Shown here in pieces: positions 53,455 to 62,074 of a stretch of 62,074 nucleotides of DNA. The DNA is taken from the NCBI GenBank assembly GCA_964549785.1, contig CAZJXA010000001.1, positions 1-62,074 of the forward strand, read 5' to 3'. How positions within the stretch are numbered: position 1 is the first letter of the stretch; each line of letters starts with the position of its first letter. This DNA comes from JBEIUO01 sp964549785 (GTDB lineage: Bacteria; Planctomycetota; Phycisphaerae; Phycisphaerales; UBA1924). The position numbers and the translations under genes were made by a program. The notes below the pieces were generated by a model. That model worked only from the letters and a program-made list of their open reading frames with translations. It was not told the DNA's origin and made no database searches.

Positions 53455-56400
53455 TTATGGAGCCGGGGGCAGTTCGCGGATGAAAATATTCGCAAATTGC
53501 ACGGGGTCCCCGTGATTCTGTAGCGCGAGCGGCCCTTCCGCCGCCACGCCCGGCAACTCCGCGTCCTCTATCACGGTCACACCGTTCAGCACCACCGTCA
53601 GCCGCTCGCCCCGCATCGTGATGTGGAAGCGATTCCACTCCCCGAGCGGCCGGTCCGCGGCCGAGGAAGGCGTTACACCGGCCCGCACGGCCGCAGTCAG
53701 GCCGGGATCGGTGCGATACCCGTACACCTCGCCCGACCCGATGGGCCAGCACCAGATGTTGACCTGGCTCTTGCTGCTGCCGCGGAGATAGATGCCGCTA
53801 TCGCCCGCATCCGGCACCGAAACCATCGTCGGCGTGCCGTCGGGGTTGATGGCGTCGTCGCCGCTCGCGAGAATGACCGGACGATCCTTCGGCGTTGGCT
53901 TCGCGGTAAAACGCCAGTCGGCGATCAACTCAAAGTCACGGTACGACCGGTCGGTCCACAAGTCTCCGCCCTTGCCATCGAAGGAGAGGGTCCAATCGTC
54001 CGGCAACCAGTGTCCGACGACGTCCTCGGTCACCTTCCAGCCGGTCAGATCGACGCCGTTGTACAGCGGAGCAAAGCCGTTGGCGGTTGACGGATTGTTT
54101 GCGGTCGTCGCGCTCGTAATCGTGCCGGAATCGGGCAGCGGCTTGATTCTCAGGTTCCGAAAGTGGACCTCCGAGCCTTCAGACTCCAAACAGATAAAGC
54201 CTTTCCGGGGCGAGCATGCCGAACCCCGCGTCACCACCTTCCCGTTGACGGCCAGCGTCACCGCCCCGTCCACACACTCGACGCGGTAGTGATTCCATTC
54301 CGGCGAGGGGTTCATGCGTTTTTCGGTCGGGAACGCCCGTTCGCCGCCGCGACCGTTCGCCGGTTTCATGGTGGCCCCGTGGATGGGGAAAATATCGCCG
54401 TCGGAGGTGTACCCCTCGCCTTCGTTGCCGTCCATCACCTGCACTTCGACCGAGCGCGTGAAGGGCTGACCCACGGCCGTCAATGGATCGCTCCACACAA
54501 AGAGCCCGGCGTTGCCGCCGGCTTTCAGGTGCCGGAATTCCAGTTCGAGGACGAAGTTCTCGTGCATCTCGGGGCTGCGGAGCACCCCGGTTGGAAACCC
54601 CGAGCACACGATCATCCCGTCACGGGCCGTCCAGGTCGAGGCGGCGCCGTTGACGTTCGTCCATCCGCTCAGGGTGGTGCCGTCGAACATCGGTATGAAC
54701 GCCGGATCGGTCGTGAGGTATCGCGTATGCCCGGCGTCCATCGTTGGCGGCAGCGGGCTCTCCCAATCGTCGGTGCGGAACGGCAGAGCCGGCAACCCGG
54801 CGGCGTTGGCAAGCGACGCCACGGGCGACGCCGACCATGAGTACCGAACGGCCACGGGGTTCGGAACCCGCGCGCTCGAAACAATCACGCTCTCGCCGTC
54901 GATCGTTGCGTTGGCTTCATAGAACTGTTTGTCGCTCCCCGCGACCAGAAAGCCCGCGAGCGCTTGCCCCGGCGGGGAATTTCCGCCTCGAAGCCCGCCC
55001 GCAGCGAACGCGAACCGGCATCGGATGAGCGCCCCCTCGACGGTGTGCCCGTGGTACACCGGCCCCGAAAACGCGATCTCGTCCCCGCCGCGATTCTCCA
55101 CGCCGTACGTCCGCGATAACGCCCACGCCGCCAGCCGCCTACCGACCTCCTGCTTGTTGTCCGGATGAATGTCCTTGGCGTTTCCAAGGTCCAGCGTTCC
55201 GACCATCCCGGTGTGCGGCACGGCCAACGTGAACATCTGGGCCTCGCGTAACCGCGCGGCCGCATCTCCATCCTTGTACGAGAAGGGGGCGATCTGGACG
55301 TAATAGAACGGCATCGCGGGATTCCGGAAGTGCCCGCGCCAGTCGGCGATCAGCGCCGGAAAAAGTTTCGAGTATTGCGCCGCTCGCCCGACGTTGGACT
55401 CGCCCTGATACCAGATCGTGCCGCGGAACGTGAACGGAGCCAGCGGGGCCACCATCCCGTTGAAAAGCACGCTCGGCAGGCCGGGCCGCATCACCGATTC
55501 CGAATGCGGCGGGATTTCGGACACTTCCGGCCCAGGGCGGCGCTGCCACTTTCCCGCCAACGGCACGGCCGTCCCATCGGCCAGCGTCAACTTCATTTGC
55601 TCGGCGGTTCCGCCAAACCCCCCCGGCCCCGCCGTGTCCAGCACCCGCACCGCGATCATGTTCTCGCCAGCTTTCAAGACCCCCGCCGGAACTGCGTATT
55701 TCCGTGGGGTGTTCCACTGACCGTCGTCGCGGTGCCCGCCGACCAACGTCCCGTTGATGAACGTTTCGTCGCGATCATCGATCGGGCCCAATTCGAGGGA
55801 GGCCCGTTCGAGCGATCCCGGTTCGAGCGAGGCCGGTGTGCCGGATGCGCCTCCGGCTTGGGCGTCGCCTGAAACCGTAAACCCACGACGAAAATAGACC
55901 ACGCCGTCAAACTTCTCCAACCCCGGGCCGCCGAACCCGCCCGGGAGCGTGCACGGCTCCCACCCGCCGGCGCCCGGGCCGGACTCTTCGCCCAACCGCC
56001 ACCCCTCGCCGATCGGTTTTTCGCCCAGGCGGTCAAGCCCCGACCACCACCGCAGCGAGACGTCTTTCGAAAGGCGCCCCCGCGTGTTCGGATCGTTCAT
56101 CGCCGCCAGCATCCCGACTGAATCCGCAAACTCCGGGAATGCCGCAAGGCAGCTGCGCGACACCCAACTCTCGGCCGGCGTCCCGCCCCAGGTCGCATCG
56201 ATGATCCCGATCGGGACGTCGCTCCCCGCAACGCCCAAGTGTTCTCGCAGTGCCCGCGCAAAGAAGTAACCAACCGCCGTGACACCCGCCGCGGTATCCG
56301 GGCGGACCACTTTCCAAGAACCCCGGCAATCGGTCCGTTCTGTCGGTGCCATCGCGTTCTCAACCGTGAACACCCGGATTCCCGGGTGGTCGGCGCGGGT

Positions 56401-56817
56401 TATCTCATCGGCCGCGGACGGCACGCCTTCCCGCCCCTGGCCGATCGCGCCGAGCGGCCACTCCATGTTTGATTGCCCGGAGGCGAGCCATACCTCCCCG
56501 ATCATCAGGTCTTTCAACGTCACCGTGTTCCCGCCGCTCACCGTGAGTGTGTACGGACCCCCGGCTCCGGGCGTTGTCACCGTCGACTCAAACCGTCCGC
56601 GCTCATCGGCCTTGAGCGCGACACTCGGCCCCGGCCACGAAGGGTCGATCGTGACACTCTCGCCCGCATCCGCCCAGCCCCAGACCACGACCTCGCTCGA
56701 TCGCTGCAAGACCATCGAATCCGCGAAGATCCGCGGCAGCGACACATCCGCTCGGGAAACCGCGCAACACGCCGACGCAACAAGCCACCCCGCCACTATG
56801 GCCGCTCTTAATCGCAT
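53455..56817 (-). CDS. Sialate O-acetylesterase fused to two DUF1080 domains
   Basis: A 1,120-aa secreted multidomain enzyme. A signal peptide (about 1-23) is followed by the esterase domain with nucleophile S116 in ASGQSNMEWPLG and the later DIHPDNKQEVGRRLAAWAL region holding the Asp-His. A beta-sandwich of about 150 residues (around 290-430) is inserted within it. Two DUF1080 domains follow: FIPMFDGTTLSGW...EGSEVHFRNLRIK and FAPLYNGVDLTGWKVTED...LQNHGDPVQFANIFIRELP. DUF1080 is a concanavalin-like domain with 3-keto-disaccharide hydrolase activity in some members. The combination suggests removal of acetyl groups and cleavage of a glycan, outside the cell. The ATG at 56817 is used. Confidence 0.88.
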   Translation of the reverse strand: MRLRAAIVAGWLVASACCAVSRADVSLPRIFADSMVLQRSSEVVVWGWADAGESVTIDPSWPGPSVALKADERGRFESTVTTPGAGGPYTLTVSGGNTVTLKDLMIGEVWLASGQSNMEWPLGAIGQGREGVPSAADEITRADHPGIRVFTVENAMAPTERTDCRGSWKVVRPDTAAGVTAVGYFFARALREHLGVAGSDVPIGIIDATWGGTPAESWVSRSCLAAFPEFADSVGMLAAMNDPNTRGRLSKDVSLRWWSGLDRLGEKPIGEGWRLGEESGPGAGGWEPCTLPGGFGGPGLEKFDGVVYFRRGFTVSGDAQAGGASGTPASLEPGSLERASLELGPIDDRDETFINGTLVGGHRDDGQWNTPRKYAVPAGVLKAGENMIAVRVLDTAGPGGFGGTAEQMKLTLADGTAVPLAGKWQRRPGPEVSEIPPHSESVMRPGLPSVLFNGMVAPLAPFTFRGTIWYQGESNVGRAAQYSKLFPALIADWRGHFRNPAMPFYYVQIAPFSYKDGDAAARLREAQMFTLAVPHTGMVGTLDLGNAKDIHPDNKQEVGRRLAAWALSRTYGVENRGGDEIAFSGPVYHGHTVEGALIRCRFAFAAGGLRGGNSPPGQALAGFLVAGSDKQFYEANATIDGESVIVSSARVPNPVAVRYSWSASPVASLANAAGLPALPFRTDDWESPLPPTMDAGHTRYLTTDPAFIPMFDGTTLSGWTNVNGAASTWTARDGMIVCSGFPTGVLRSPEMHENFVLELEFRHLKAGGNAGLFVWSDPLTAVGQPFTRSVEVQVMDGNEGEGYTSDGDIFPIHGATMKPANGRGGERAFPTEKRMNPSPEWNHYRVECVDGAVTLAVNGKVVTRGSACSPRKGFICLESEGSEVHFRNLRIKPLPDSGTITSATTANNPSTANGFAPLYNGVDLTGWKVTEDVVGHWLPDDWTLSFDGKGGDLWTDRSYRDFELIADWRFTAKPTPKDRPVILASGDDAINPDGTPTMVSVPDAGDSGIYLRGSSKSQVNIWCWPIGSGEVYGYRTDPGLTAAVRAGVTPSSAADRPLGEWNRFHITMRGERLTVVLNGVTVIEDAELPGVAAEGPLALQNHGDPVQFANIFIRELPPAP

Positions 56818-56862
56818 ACTCGTATTTCCTTGCCCGATGCCGGCCCCTCGTGCCCAGTGCCT

Positions 56863-57342
56863 TCATTCCACTTCAAACAGAAACTCGATCTCCACCGGCG
56901 CCCCCAGCGGCAGGCAGTTCGTGCCCACCGCTGCCCGCGCATGCTGGCCACGCTCGCCGAAAATGTTCACGAGCAGCTCGCTCGCCGCGTTCGCCACTTT
57001 CGGCTGGTCATAGAACCCCGCATCGCTCGCCACGAACACGCCCAGCCGGATCGCCTGCCGGACCTTCGAAAGCGTTCCGACCGCCGCCTTGACGTTCGCA
57101 AGCCCGTTCAGCACGCATTGCCGGGCGCACTCGTGCGACTCCTCCATCGTGACCTGCGAAGGCACCGAGCCTTTCGCGATCAGGGCCCCCGCCCGCATCG
57201 GGATCTGCGCCGCGATAAATAACAGGTTCCCGCTCCGCCGGAACGGGATGTAGGCCGCCACCGGTTTCGCCGATTCCGGCAACACGAACCCCAATTCCAG
57301 CAACTTTGCTTCCGGGTCAAACGCTTCCGTCGTGGTCGTCAT
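56863..57342 (-). CDS. RidA family protein
   Basis: A 159-aa YjgF/YER057c/UK114 (RidA) superfamily protein. It matches the longer subgroup: AKLLELGFVLPESAKPVAAYIPFRR, then LLFIAAQIPMRAG and a C-terminal VGTNCLPLGAPVEIEFLFEVE. RidA deaminates reactive enamine and imine intermediates. The Arg of the deaminase form (normally R in the C-terminal PxGxxVE region) is not obvious, so deaminase activity is uncertain. The ATG at 57342 is used; a longer frame overlaps the mutL start region. It is divergent from mutL. Confidence 0.85.
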   Translation of the reverse strand: MTTTTEAFDPEAKLLELGFVLPESAKPVAAYIPFRRSGNLLFIAAQIPMRAGALIAKGSVPSQVTMEESHECARQCVLNGLANVKAAVGTLSKVRQAIRLGVFVASDAGFYDQPKVANAASELLVNIFGERGQHARAAVGTNCLPLGAPVEIEFLFEVE

Positions 57343-57421
57343 AGCGCAAGCGTACCACGCCGCGAGCCCTCCCGGGATTTGCGGTGATTCGCCGTCGCCG
57401 CCAAGACCACTACCATCACCC

Positions 57422-59317
57422 ATGCCCGGCACGGAAGCCCCTTCCCACCCACGAATCCAGCGCCTCAGCCCCTTGGTCGCCAGTCAGATCGCGGCGGGGG
57501 AGGTGGTCGAGCGGCCCGCCTCGATCGTCAAGGAATTGGTCGAAAACTCGATCGATGCCGGTGCCACCCGCATCATCGCGGAGCTCGAACACGGCGGCAT
57601 CGAACTCGTCCGCATCATCGACGACGGTCACGGCATCGCCGAATCCGATCTGGCTATGGCCGTCGCGGCCCACGCCACCAGCAAAATCCGCACCACCGCC
57701 GATCTCGACTCCATCGCCACCCTCGGGTTTCGCGGCGAAGCCCTCGCCTCCATCGCCTCAGTCTCACGCCTCTCCATCCGCTCCCGCACCGCCGGCAGCG
57801 ACGGAGCCTTCGTCCTCGAACTGGAAGGGCTTGATGGCACCGCTGTCCGGCCCGCTTCCGGCCCCATCGGCACCATCGTCTCGGCACGGAATCTCTTCTT
57901 TAACACGCCCGCCCGCCGCAAGTTTCTGCGCACGGTGCCCACCGAGCTCGAACGCTGCACCGACTCATTCCGGGCGATCGCGCTCGCGCACCCGCACATT
58001 GGCTTCCGCGCAGAGGCCGATGGGAGAACGCTCCTCGACGTTCCGAAAGACCAGTCACCCCGCGAGCGAGTTCTCGCGATCTTGGGCAAAGAACTGGGTC
58101 CGCAACTCTTTGAGGTCAGCGCCGACGAGTTTGACGACACCCGGGGCGTCGCCATCTGGGGCATGGCCGGCCATCCCGAGATCGCCCGCGCCAGCGCCCG
58201 TTCCCAGCACCTCTTTATCAACGGCCGCTGCATCCGCGACCGCACCGTCCAGCACGCCGTGGCCGAGGCCTACCGCGGCCTCATCGAGCCTGGCCGGTAC
58301 CCCACGATTGTCCTGCATATCGAGATGCACCCGGGCGCGGTCGACGTCAACGTTCACCCTTCCAAGGCCGAGGTCCGCTTCCGCGACAGCGGCGTCGTTC
58401 ACTCCGCCGTCACCCGCAGCATCCGATCCGCCCTCGCCAAGCAGGACCTGACCCCGCTCCTCAATTTCGTTCGGCCCATTCCAACGCCGGTTGTCGAAAC
58501 CCTCCGACTCCCCCTGGAGCTTCCGGGCTCGGGCCGGCCAGGAAACCGCGGTCCCGCGCCGTCGCCCGGCGGCAACTCGGCATTTTCCGATTTCTTCACT
58601 CGGCCTGCGTCGCCCCCGCAGCAACGCTTTGATTACGCTGCGATCAAGTCCTCCCTCGACGCGGGTGCGGTTGGGTCTGGTGGGCTCACGGGCGTGCCGG
58701 TCGCGCCCGTCATGCCGCTCCCGGAGCCGCTCAGCCGAATCCTCCAGGTTCACAAGAGTTACCTGGTCACGCAGGACGAACAAGGCGTTGTGATCATCGA
58801 TCAGCACGCCCTCCACGAGCGGGCCATGTTTGAGTACCTGCTGGCCCGCGTGCTCGACGGCGGACTGGAAACCCAGCACCTGCTCACACCAGTTCCCATC
58901 CCCGCCACCGCCCGCCAGATCGAACGGCTGGAAGACCTCGCCCCGCTCCTTGCACGCATCGGGATCCAAGCGGAACCCGGCGGCCCGGTCTCGGTCCTCT
59001 GTCGCGGCTTCCCCACCTTCCTCTTTGACCGCAACGTAGACCCGGTCGAGTTCCTGTCCGGTCTCCTTGAAAAAGCCGAGAGCGACGCCTTTATGAGCGA
59101 CCTCGCATCGGGCAGTGAAGAAGCCCTGCGGGACGTTCTTGACATGATGTCCTGCAAGGCCGCGGTCAAGGCCGGCGACCGAATGAGCGAGTCCGAACTC
59201 ACCGCGCTGGTACGACTGCGTGAGGACGTCGAACGCTCCAGCAACTGCCCCCACGGCAGGCCGACGAGTGTGCGCCTCACCATCCGCGAGCTCGAAAAAC
59301 TCTTCCACCGTTCATGA
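57422..59317 (+). CDS. mutL: DNA mismatch repair protein MutL
   Basis: A 631-aa MutL. The N-terminal GHKL ATPase has ASQIAAGEVVERPASIVKELVENSIDAGA (in parts: IAAGEVVERP, ELVENSIDAGA), DDGHGI, TLGFRGEALASI and the transducer end DVNVHPSKAEVRF. The C-terminal domain has DQHALHERAMFE (D460), the DQHA(x)2E(x)4E nuclease signature. It is therefore a nicking MutL, which implies methylation-independent repair without MutH. The middle linker is Pro/Gly-rich. The stop overlaps the MFS gene start (ATGA). No mutS is in the window. Confidence 0.95.
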   Translation: MPGTEAPSHPRIQRLSPLVASQIAAGEVVERPASIVKELVENSIDAGATRIIAELEHGGIELVRIIDDGHGIAESDLAMAVAAHATSKIRTTADLDSIATLGFRGEALASIASVSRLSIRSRTAGSDGAFVLELEGLDGTAVRPASGPIGTIVSARNLFFNTPARRKFLRTVPTELERCTDSFRAIALAHPHIGFRAEADGRTLLDVPKDQSPRERVLAILGKELGPQLFEVSADEFDDTRGVAIWGMAGHPEIARASARSQHLFINGRCIRDRTVQHAVAEAYRGLIEPGRYPTIVLHIEMHPGAVDVNVHPSKAEVRFRDSGVVHSAVTRSIRSALAKQDLTPLLNFVRPIPTPVVETLRLPLELPGSGRPGNRGPAPSPGGNSAFSDFFTRPASPPQQRFDYAAIKSSLDAGAVGSGGLTGVPVAPVMPLPEPLSRILQVHKSYLVTQDEQGVVIIDQHALHERAMFEYLLARVLDGGLETQHLLTPVPIPATARQIERLEDLAPLLARIGIQAEPGGPVSVLCRGFPTFLFDRNVDPVEFLSGLLEKAESDAFMSDLASGSEEALRDVLDMMSCKAAVKAGDRMSESELTALVRLREDVERSSNCPHGRPTSVRLTIRELEKLFHRS

Positions 59318-60759
59318 ACCTTTCCCTGTCCGCGAATGCTGCGTCCACGCCGTGTCGGCGCGTCCGCGCCCTCCGCCGCGATCTCTCGGCCTGCCTCTGG
59401 GACGGATTCCTGTACTGTGTCATGGTCGGCGTCGGCGAGACCTACCTCGCCGCCTTTGTGCTGCACTTGGGGCTGAGCCCACTGCTTTCCGGCCTTGTCA
59501 CCACCGTGCCCGTGGTGCTCGGGGCTTTCCTGCAACTCGCCACTCCGTGGGCCGTGCGGCGGTGGGGCACGTACGTCGGCTTCGTCGCGGGCTGCGCCTA
59601 TGTGCAGGCCGTTCTCTACGTTCCGTTCGCCGCGCTCGCGCTCTTCTCCGAGCCCCTCGCCGCCTGGGCCAAAGCGAACGGAGCCACCCCATGGCTCGGC
59701 GCTGCCGTCTTTTCGTTGGCGACCCTGTACTGGGCTGCGGGATTGGCCTGCGGCCCGGCGTGGACAACGCTCGTCGGCGAGATCATCCCCGCACGCATCC
59801 GGGCCCACTACTTCGGGGCCCGCAACCGGTTCCTGCAATTCGGAACCCTCATTGGCCTGCTGCTTCACGGCGGCGTGATGCAGTGGCTGCAGTCCCTCGA
59901 TCCCGCATCCGCCCCCGCGATTTCGACTTGGAGCTCCATCGGGTTCGCGAGCATGTTCATCACCGCGGCGGTCTGCCGAGGTGTCTCGGGGCGCCTGCTC
60001 TCGACCTATTCCGAGCCGCACCGGCCGGTCGCGATCCGGTCGGTCCCGATGCTTTCGCTCGCCTCGCACCGCCGCGGCGACTCGTCCTTCCTGCTCTTCC
60101 TCGCCGCGATGGGCATCGCCACCCAGATCGCCCAGCCGTTCTTCAATCCGTACATGCTCCAGCACCTCCGCGCGAACCCCGCGTGGTATTCCGGCCTGCT
60201 GGCGGCGGCGCTTCTGGGCAAGGCGCTCGCGCAACCGCTCGCCGGGCGATGGGCTGCCAAGCACGGCGCGGCCCGCCCGATGACGATCGCCGCCTTCCTG
60301 CTGGTCCCGCTCCCGCTCCTCTGGCTGATCACCGACTCCTTGCTGTGGCTGCTCGTCGGCCAACTGCTTTCCGGGGCGGTGTGGGGTATGTTTGAACTGG
60401 CCGTGTTCCTGCGGAACTTCGAGGCGACCGCCCCGCACGAGCGCATGAGCGTCCTCGCCAACTTCAATTGCCTCAACGAAGCCGCGAAGACCGGCGGTTC
60501 GTTGATGGGCGGCCGCGTCCTCGGAACCGGGTCCGACCCCGCCTACGCCTGGGTCTTCTGGGCGTCCGCCGGAGCGCGGGCGCTGGCGTTAATCGCTCTC
60601 GCTGCCGCCGGGCGCGCCAAGCCCGCCCGGAATGTTGAGACGCTTGTGGATGCCGGTCCCAAGAGCGCCCAGCCGGGACTGGGAACTCCCGATGAATTCG
60701 TGCCCGTGACCCCGACCTCGTCCGATGCGGCCCACGTCGCCCGAATAGGGGCGGTCTGA
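59314..60759 (+). CDS. MFS transporter
   Basis: A 481-aa MFS permease with about twelve hydrophobic segments. The loop signatures after helix 2 (WAVRRWGTYVGF) and later TLYWAAGLACGPAWTTLVGEIIPARIRAHYFGARNR are typical of transporters close to the DHA or unknown-substrate families. There is a long soluble C terminus (GLGTPDEFVPVTPTSSD). The substrate is not identifiable. Its ATG lies in the mutL stop (ATGA), but a shared function with mutL is unlikely. The gene is followed by a 100-nt gap before the DUF3494 gene. Confidence 0.85.
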   Translation: MNLSLSANAASTPCRRVRALRRDLSACLWDGFLYCVMVGVGETYLAAFVLHLGLSPLLSGLVTTVPVVLGAFLQLATPWAVRRWGTYVGFVAGCAYVQAVLYVPFAALALFSEPLAAWAKANGATPWLGAAVFSLATLYWAAGLACGPAWTTLVGEIIPARIRAHYFGARNRFLQFGTLIGLLLHGGVMQWLQSLDPASAPAISTWSSIGFASMFITAAVCRGVSGRLLSTYSEPHRPVAIRSVPMLSLASHRRGDSSFLLFLAAMGIATQIAQPFFNPYMLQHLRANPAWYSGLLAAALLGKALAQPLAGRWAAKHGAARPMTIAAFLLVPLPLLWLITDSLLWLLVGQLLSGAVWGMFELAVFLRNFEATAPHERMSVLANFNCLNEAAKTGGSLMGGRVLGTGSDPAYAWVFWASAGARALALIALAAAGRAKPARNVETLVDAGPKSAQPGLGTPDEFVPVTPTSSDAAHVARIGAV

Positions 60760-60861
60760 GCGTCCGAACGAGCGCCCGCGTCCGATGAAAGATAACTAAC
60801 CGGGGCGTAACGCCTATCTGCGTCGGTACGCCCGAGGATGCTTCTCTCAGGAGGACGAAAG

Positions 60862-61608
60862 ATGACAATTCACGACGGCGGTATCATGGCCGCATTTTTG
60901 GCGGTTTTCAGTGGAGCCGCTTCAGCCCAAATTTTAGGGTCCGCTCAGGAATTCGGCGTCCTCGCGGGGTCGACCGTTACGAACACCGGACCCAGCGTTA
61001 TCACGGGAAGTCTGGGTGTCTCGCCGGGCTTCGCGGTCACGGGTTTTCCACCCGGACTCGTGGTCGATGGAACCATTCACGCCGGTGATGCGGTCGCGCA
61101 GCAGGCCCAGAACGACGTCACGACCGCGTACAACGCTCTGGCCGGTCTCGTCCTTACCCAAGACCTCACGGGGACTGATTTGGGCGGGCTGACACTCACG
61201 CCGGGTGTCTACTTCTTCGCATCGTCGTCGTTCCTCACAGGAACACTCACCCTCGATGCGCAGGGAGACTCCGACGCCCAGTTCGTCTTCCAAATGGGCA
61301 GCACCCTCATTACCGCGAGCAACTCGTCGGTCATCACAATCAATAACGGCGACGCGTGCAACGTCTACTGGCAGGTCGGGAGTTCCGCGACGCTCGGGGC
61401 CGACACTCGGTTCCAAGGTAGCATCCTCGCGTTCACCAGCATCACCCTGAACACCGGTGCCACGCTCGTCGAAGGACGAGCGCTAGCCCGCAACGGCGCG
61501 GTCACGCTCGATTCCAACATCATCACGGCGGGATGCATCCCCGCTCCCGGCGCACCGCTACTTCTCTGCGCGATGCTCGTAGGTGTGTCTGCCCGCCGCC
61601 GACGATGA
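60862..61608 (+). CDS. Ice-binding-like (DUF3494) protein with PEP-CTERM-like end
   Basis: A 248-aa secreted protein. A signal-like start (MTIHDGGIMAAFLAVFSGAASA) precedes a DUF3494 ice-binding-like domain: LGSAQEFGVLAGSTVTNTGPSVITGSLGVSPG, TLTPGVYFFASSS, DAQFVFQMGSTL and ITLNTGATLVEGRALARNGAVTLDSN. The end, IPAPGAPLLLCAMLVGVSARRRR, has the sorting pattern seen in the paralogs A and B. DUF3494 proteins in cold-adapted bacteria bind ice, but many relatives serve adhesion or other roles, so ice binding is not shown. AGGAGGAC lies about 5 nt upstream of the ATG at 60862. Confidence 0.85.
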   Translation: MTIHDGGIMAAFLAVFSGAASAQILGSAQEFGVLAGSTVTNTGPSVITGSLGVSPGFAVTGFPPGLVVDGTIHAGDAVAQQAQNDVTTAYNALAGLVLTQDLTGTDLGGLTLTPGVYFFASSSFLTGTLTLDAQGDSDAQFVFQMGSTLITASNSSVITINNGDACNVYWQVGSSATLGADTRFQGSILAFTSITLNTGATLVEGRALARNGAVTLDSNIITAGCIPAPGAPLLLCAMLVGVSARRRR

Positions 61609-61779
61609 CGGTCGGTGGGCCCGGCTCGCTCGACACCGATAGTTCCTGACGATCAGGCGTTCGGCGACCCCGCCGCGGGGGTGGGCAACGGGTCGCGTAA
61701 TCCGCGCTGCCCGCCGATTGCCAGAACGTCGGCGTGCGCAATCAGACAGCGCGGAGGCCGCATAAACTGCCCTCTACGG

Positions 61780-61853
61780 GTTCCGGTAGCTCAGTTGGAT
61801 AGAGCAGCCGCCTTCTAAGCGGCAGGTCGCGCGTTCGAGTCGCGCCCGGAGCG
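61780..61853 (+). tRNA. tRNA-Arg(TCT)
   Basis: A 74-nt cloverleaf including the discriminator base. Acceptor GTTCCGG/CCGGAGC, D arm GCTCAGTTGGATAGAGC, anticodon stem GCCGC/GCGGC with loop CTTCTAA, anticodon TCT (reads AGA). The T arm is GCGCG TTCGAGT CGCGC. CCA is not encoded. Confidence 0.95.
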
Positions 61854-61991
61854 CTTACGCGGCTTCACAGTTTCCTGATCGCCGTCGGACGGCTCCCCGG
61901 TCCGTCATCTGCTCAAACGACCGGCTTACGCGGCGCGTCAATTTATCGATTCCCACACGTCTGAGCTCTCTTACGCATAACCTCCGTCGCG

Positions 61992-62065
61992 GTCTTGGTA
62001 GCTCAATTGGATAGAGCGTCGGTCTTCGAAACCGAAGGTTGCAGGTTCGAGCCCTGCCCGAGACG
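61992..62065 (+). tRNA. tRNA-Arg(TCG)
   Basis: A 74-nt cloverleaf including the discriminator. Acceptor GTCTTGG/CCGAGAC, D arm GCTCAATTGGATAGAGC, anticodon stem TCGGT/ACCGA with loop CTTCGAA, anticodon TCG (reads CGA). The T arm is GCAGG TTCGAGC CCTGC. No CCA is encoded. Confidence 0.95.
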
Positions 62066-62074
62066 TTGATCTTG

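Noticed and set aside
58801..60438. Long minus-strand frame (545 codons) opposite mutL and the MFS gene
   Set aside because: It is antisense to two clear genes, is Arg/Gly/Asp-rich without a recognisable domain, and arises from the high GC content.

Overview
This window looks like chromosomal DNA from a member of the Planctomycetota, most likely class Phycisphaerae. The support is high GC with frequent GTG and TTG starts behind good Shine-Dalgarno (SD) sites, PEP-CTERM-like exported proteins ending in IPAPGA...RRRR, prepilin-like proteins, a DUF1080/sialate O-acetylesterase fusion, the small basic protein family shared by Planctomycetes, Verrucomicrobia and Chlamydiae, and LysW-type amino-acid biosynthesis. 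I see no phage, IS element, CRISPR array, restriction or other defence system. The window is ordinary core genome with many envelope and hypothetical genes.

Layout. 1-5,000: glycine-cleavage T protein, a DUF2071 protein, a membrane-anchored hypothetical, a DUF3309 peptide, an SDR oxidoreductase interrupted by a 100-N assembly gap, and a DUF1579 protein. 5,000-12,000: an EF-G-like GTPase, an ankyrin protein, a small unknown protein, then a tightly coupled set of S41 protease, TsaD and a GGQ release-factor-like protein. 12,000-17,400: a thioredoxin-like protein, a pseudopilin, a transglutaminase-fold protein without its catalytic Cys and His, a TPR-like membrane protein, an MBL hydrolase and a DinB protein. 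17,500-25,200: PutA, divergent ribF, then the minus-strand lysW-lysX-lysY(argC)-hypothetical operon, preceded by a terminator-like hairpin and a Lys-rich mini-ORF, and tRNA-Gly(GCC). 25,200-33,000: a lipoprotein, rpsU, a divergent membrane pyrophosphatase, an aminotransferase, a small basic protein, a TM protein with a SPOR-like tail, and a solitary NuoI-type ferredoxin.

33,000-40,400: two tandem paralogous PEP-CTERM-like proteins, a WYL regulator, a Gfo/Idh-like protein, RNase P RNA, a eukaryote-type (GT3) glycogen synthase and RNase HI. 40,800-46,000: a zinc-ribbon membrane protein, an MFS transporter coupled to an alpha/beta hydrolase, a UAP1-like nucleotidyltransferase, and divergent rpe. 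46,000-52,600: a histidine-phosphatase-fold pseudoenzyme, accD coupled to lnt, a HEAT-repeat lipoprotein, and a three-gene envelope cluster (TM/coiled coil, 69-aa TM protein, lipoprotein). 52,600-62,074: exported Fe/Mn SOD, the 1,120-aa esterase-DUF1080 protein, RidA, mutL coupled to an MFS transporter, an ice-binding-like (DUF3494) PEP-CTERM protein, and two tRNA-Arg genes.

The main points for follow-up are: (1) the LysW cluster with a possible Lys-rich leader and attenuator; (2) two probable pseudoenzymes, of transglutaminase and histidine-phosphatase fold; (3) the N gap flanked by an exact 55-bp duplication, which is an assembly artefact whose removal restores a 250-aa SDR; (4) tandem PEP-CTERM paralogs; and (5) a eukaryote-like glycogen synthase. 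All functions are assigned by reading motifs; no database search was run.
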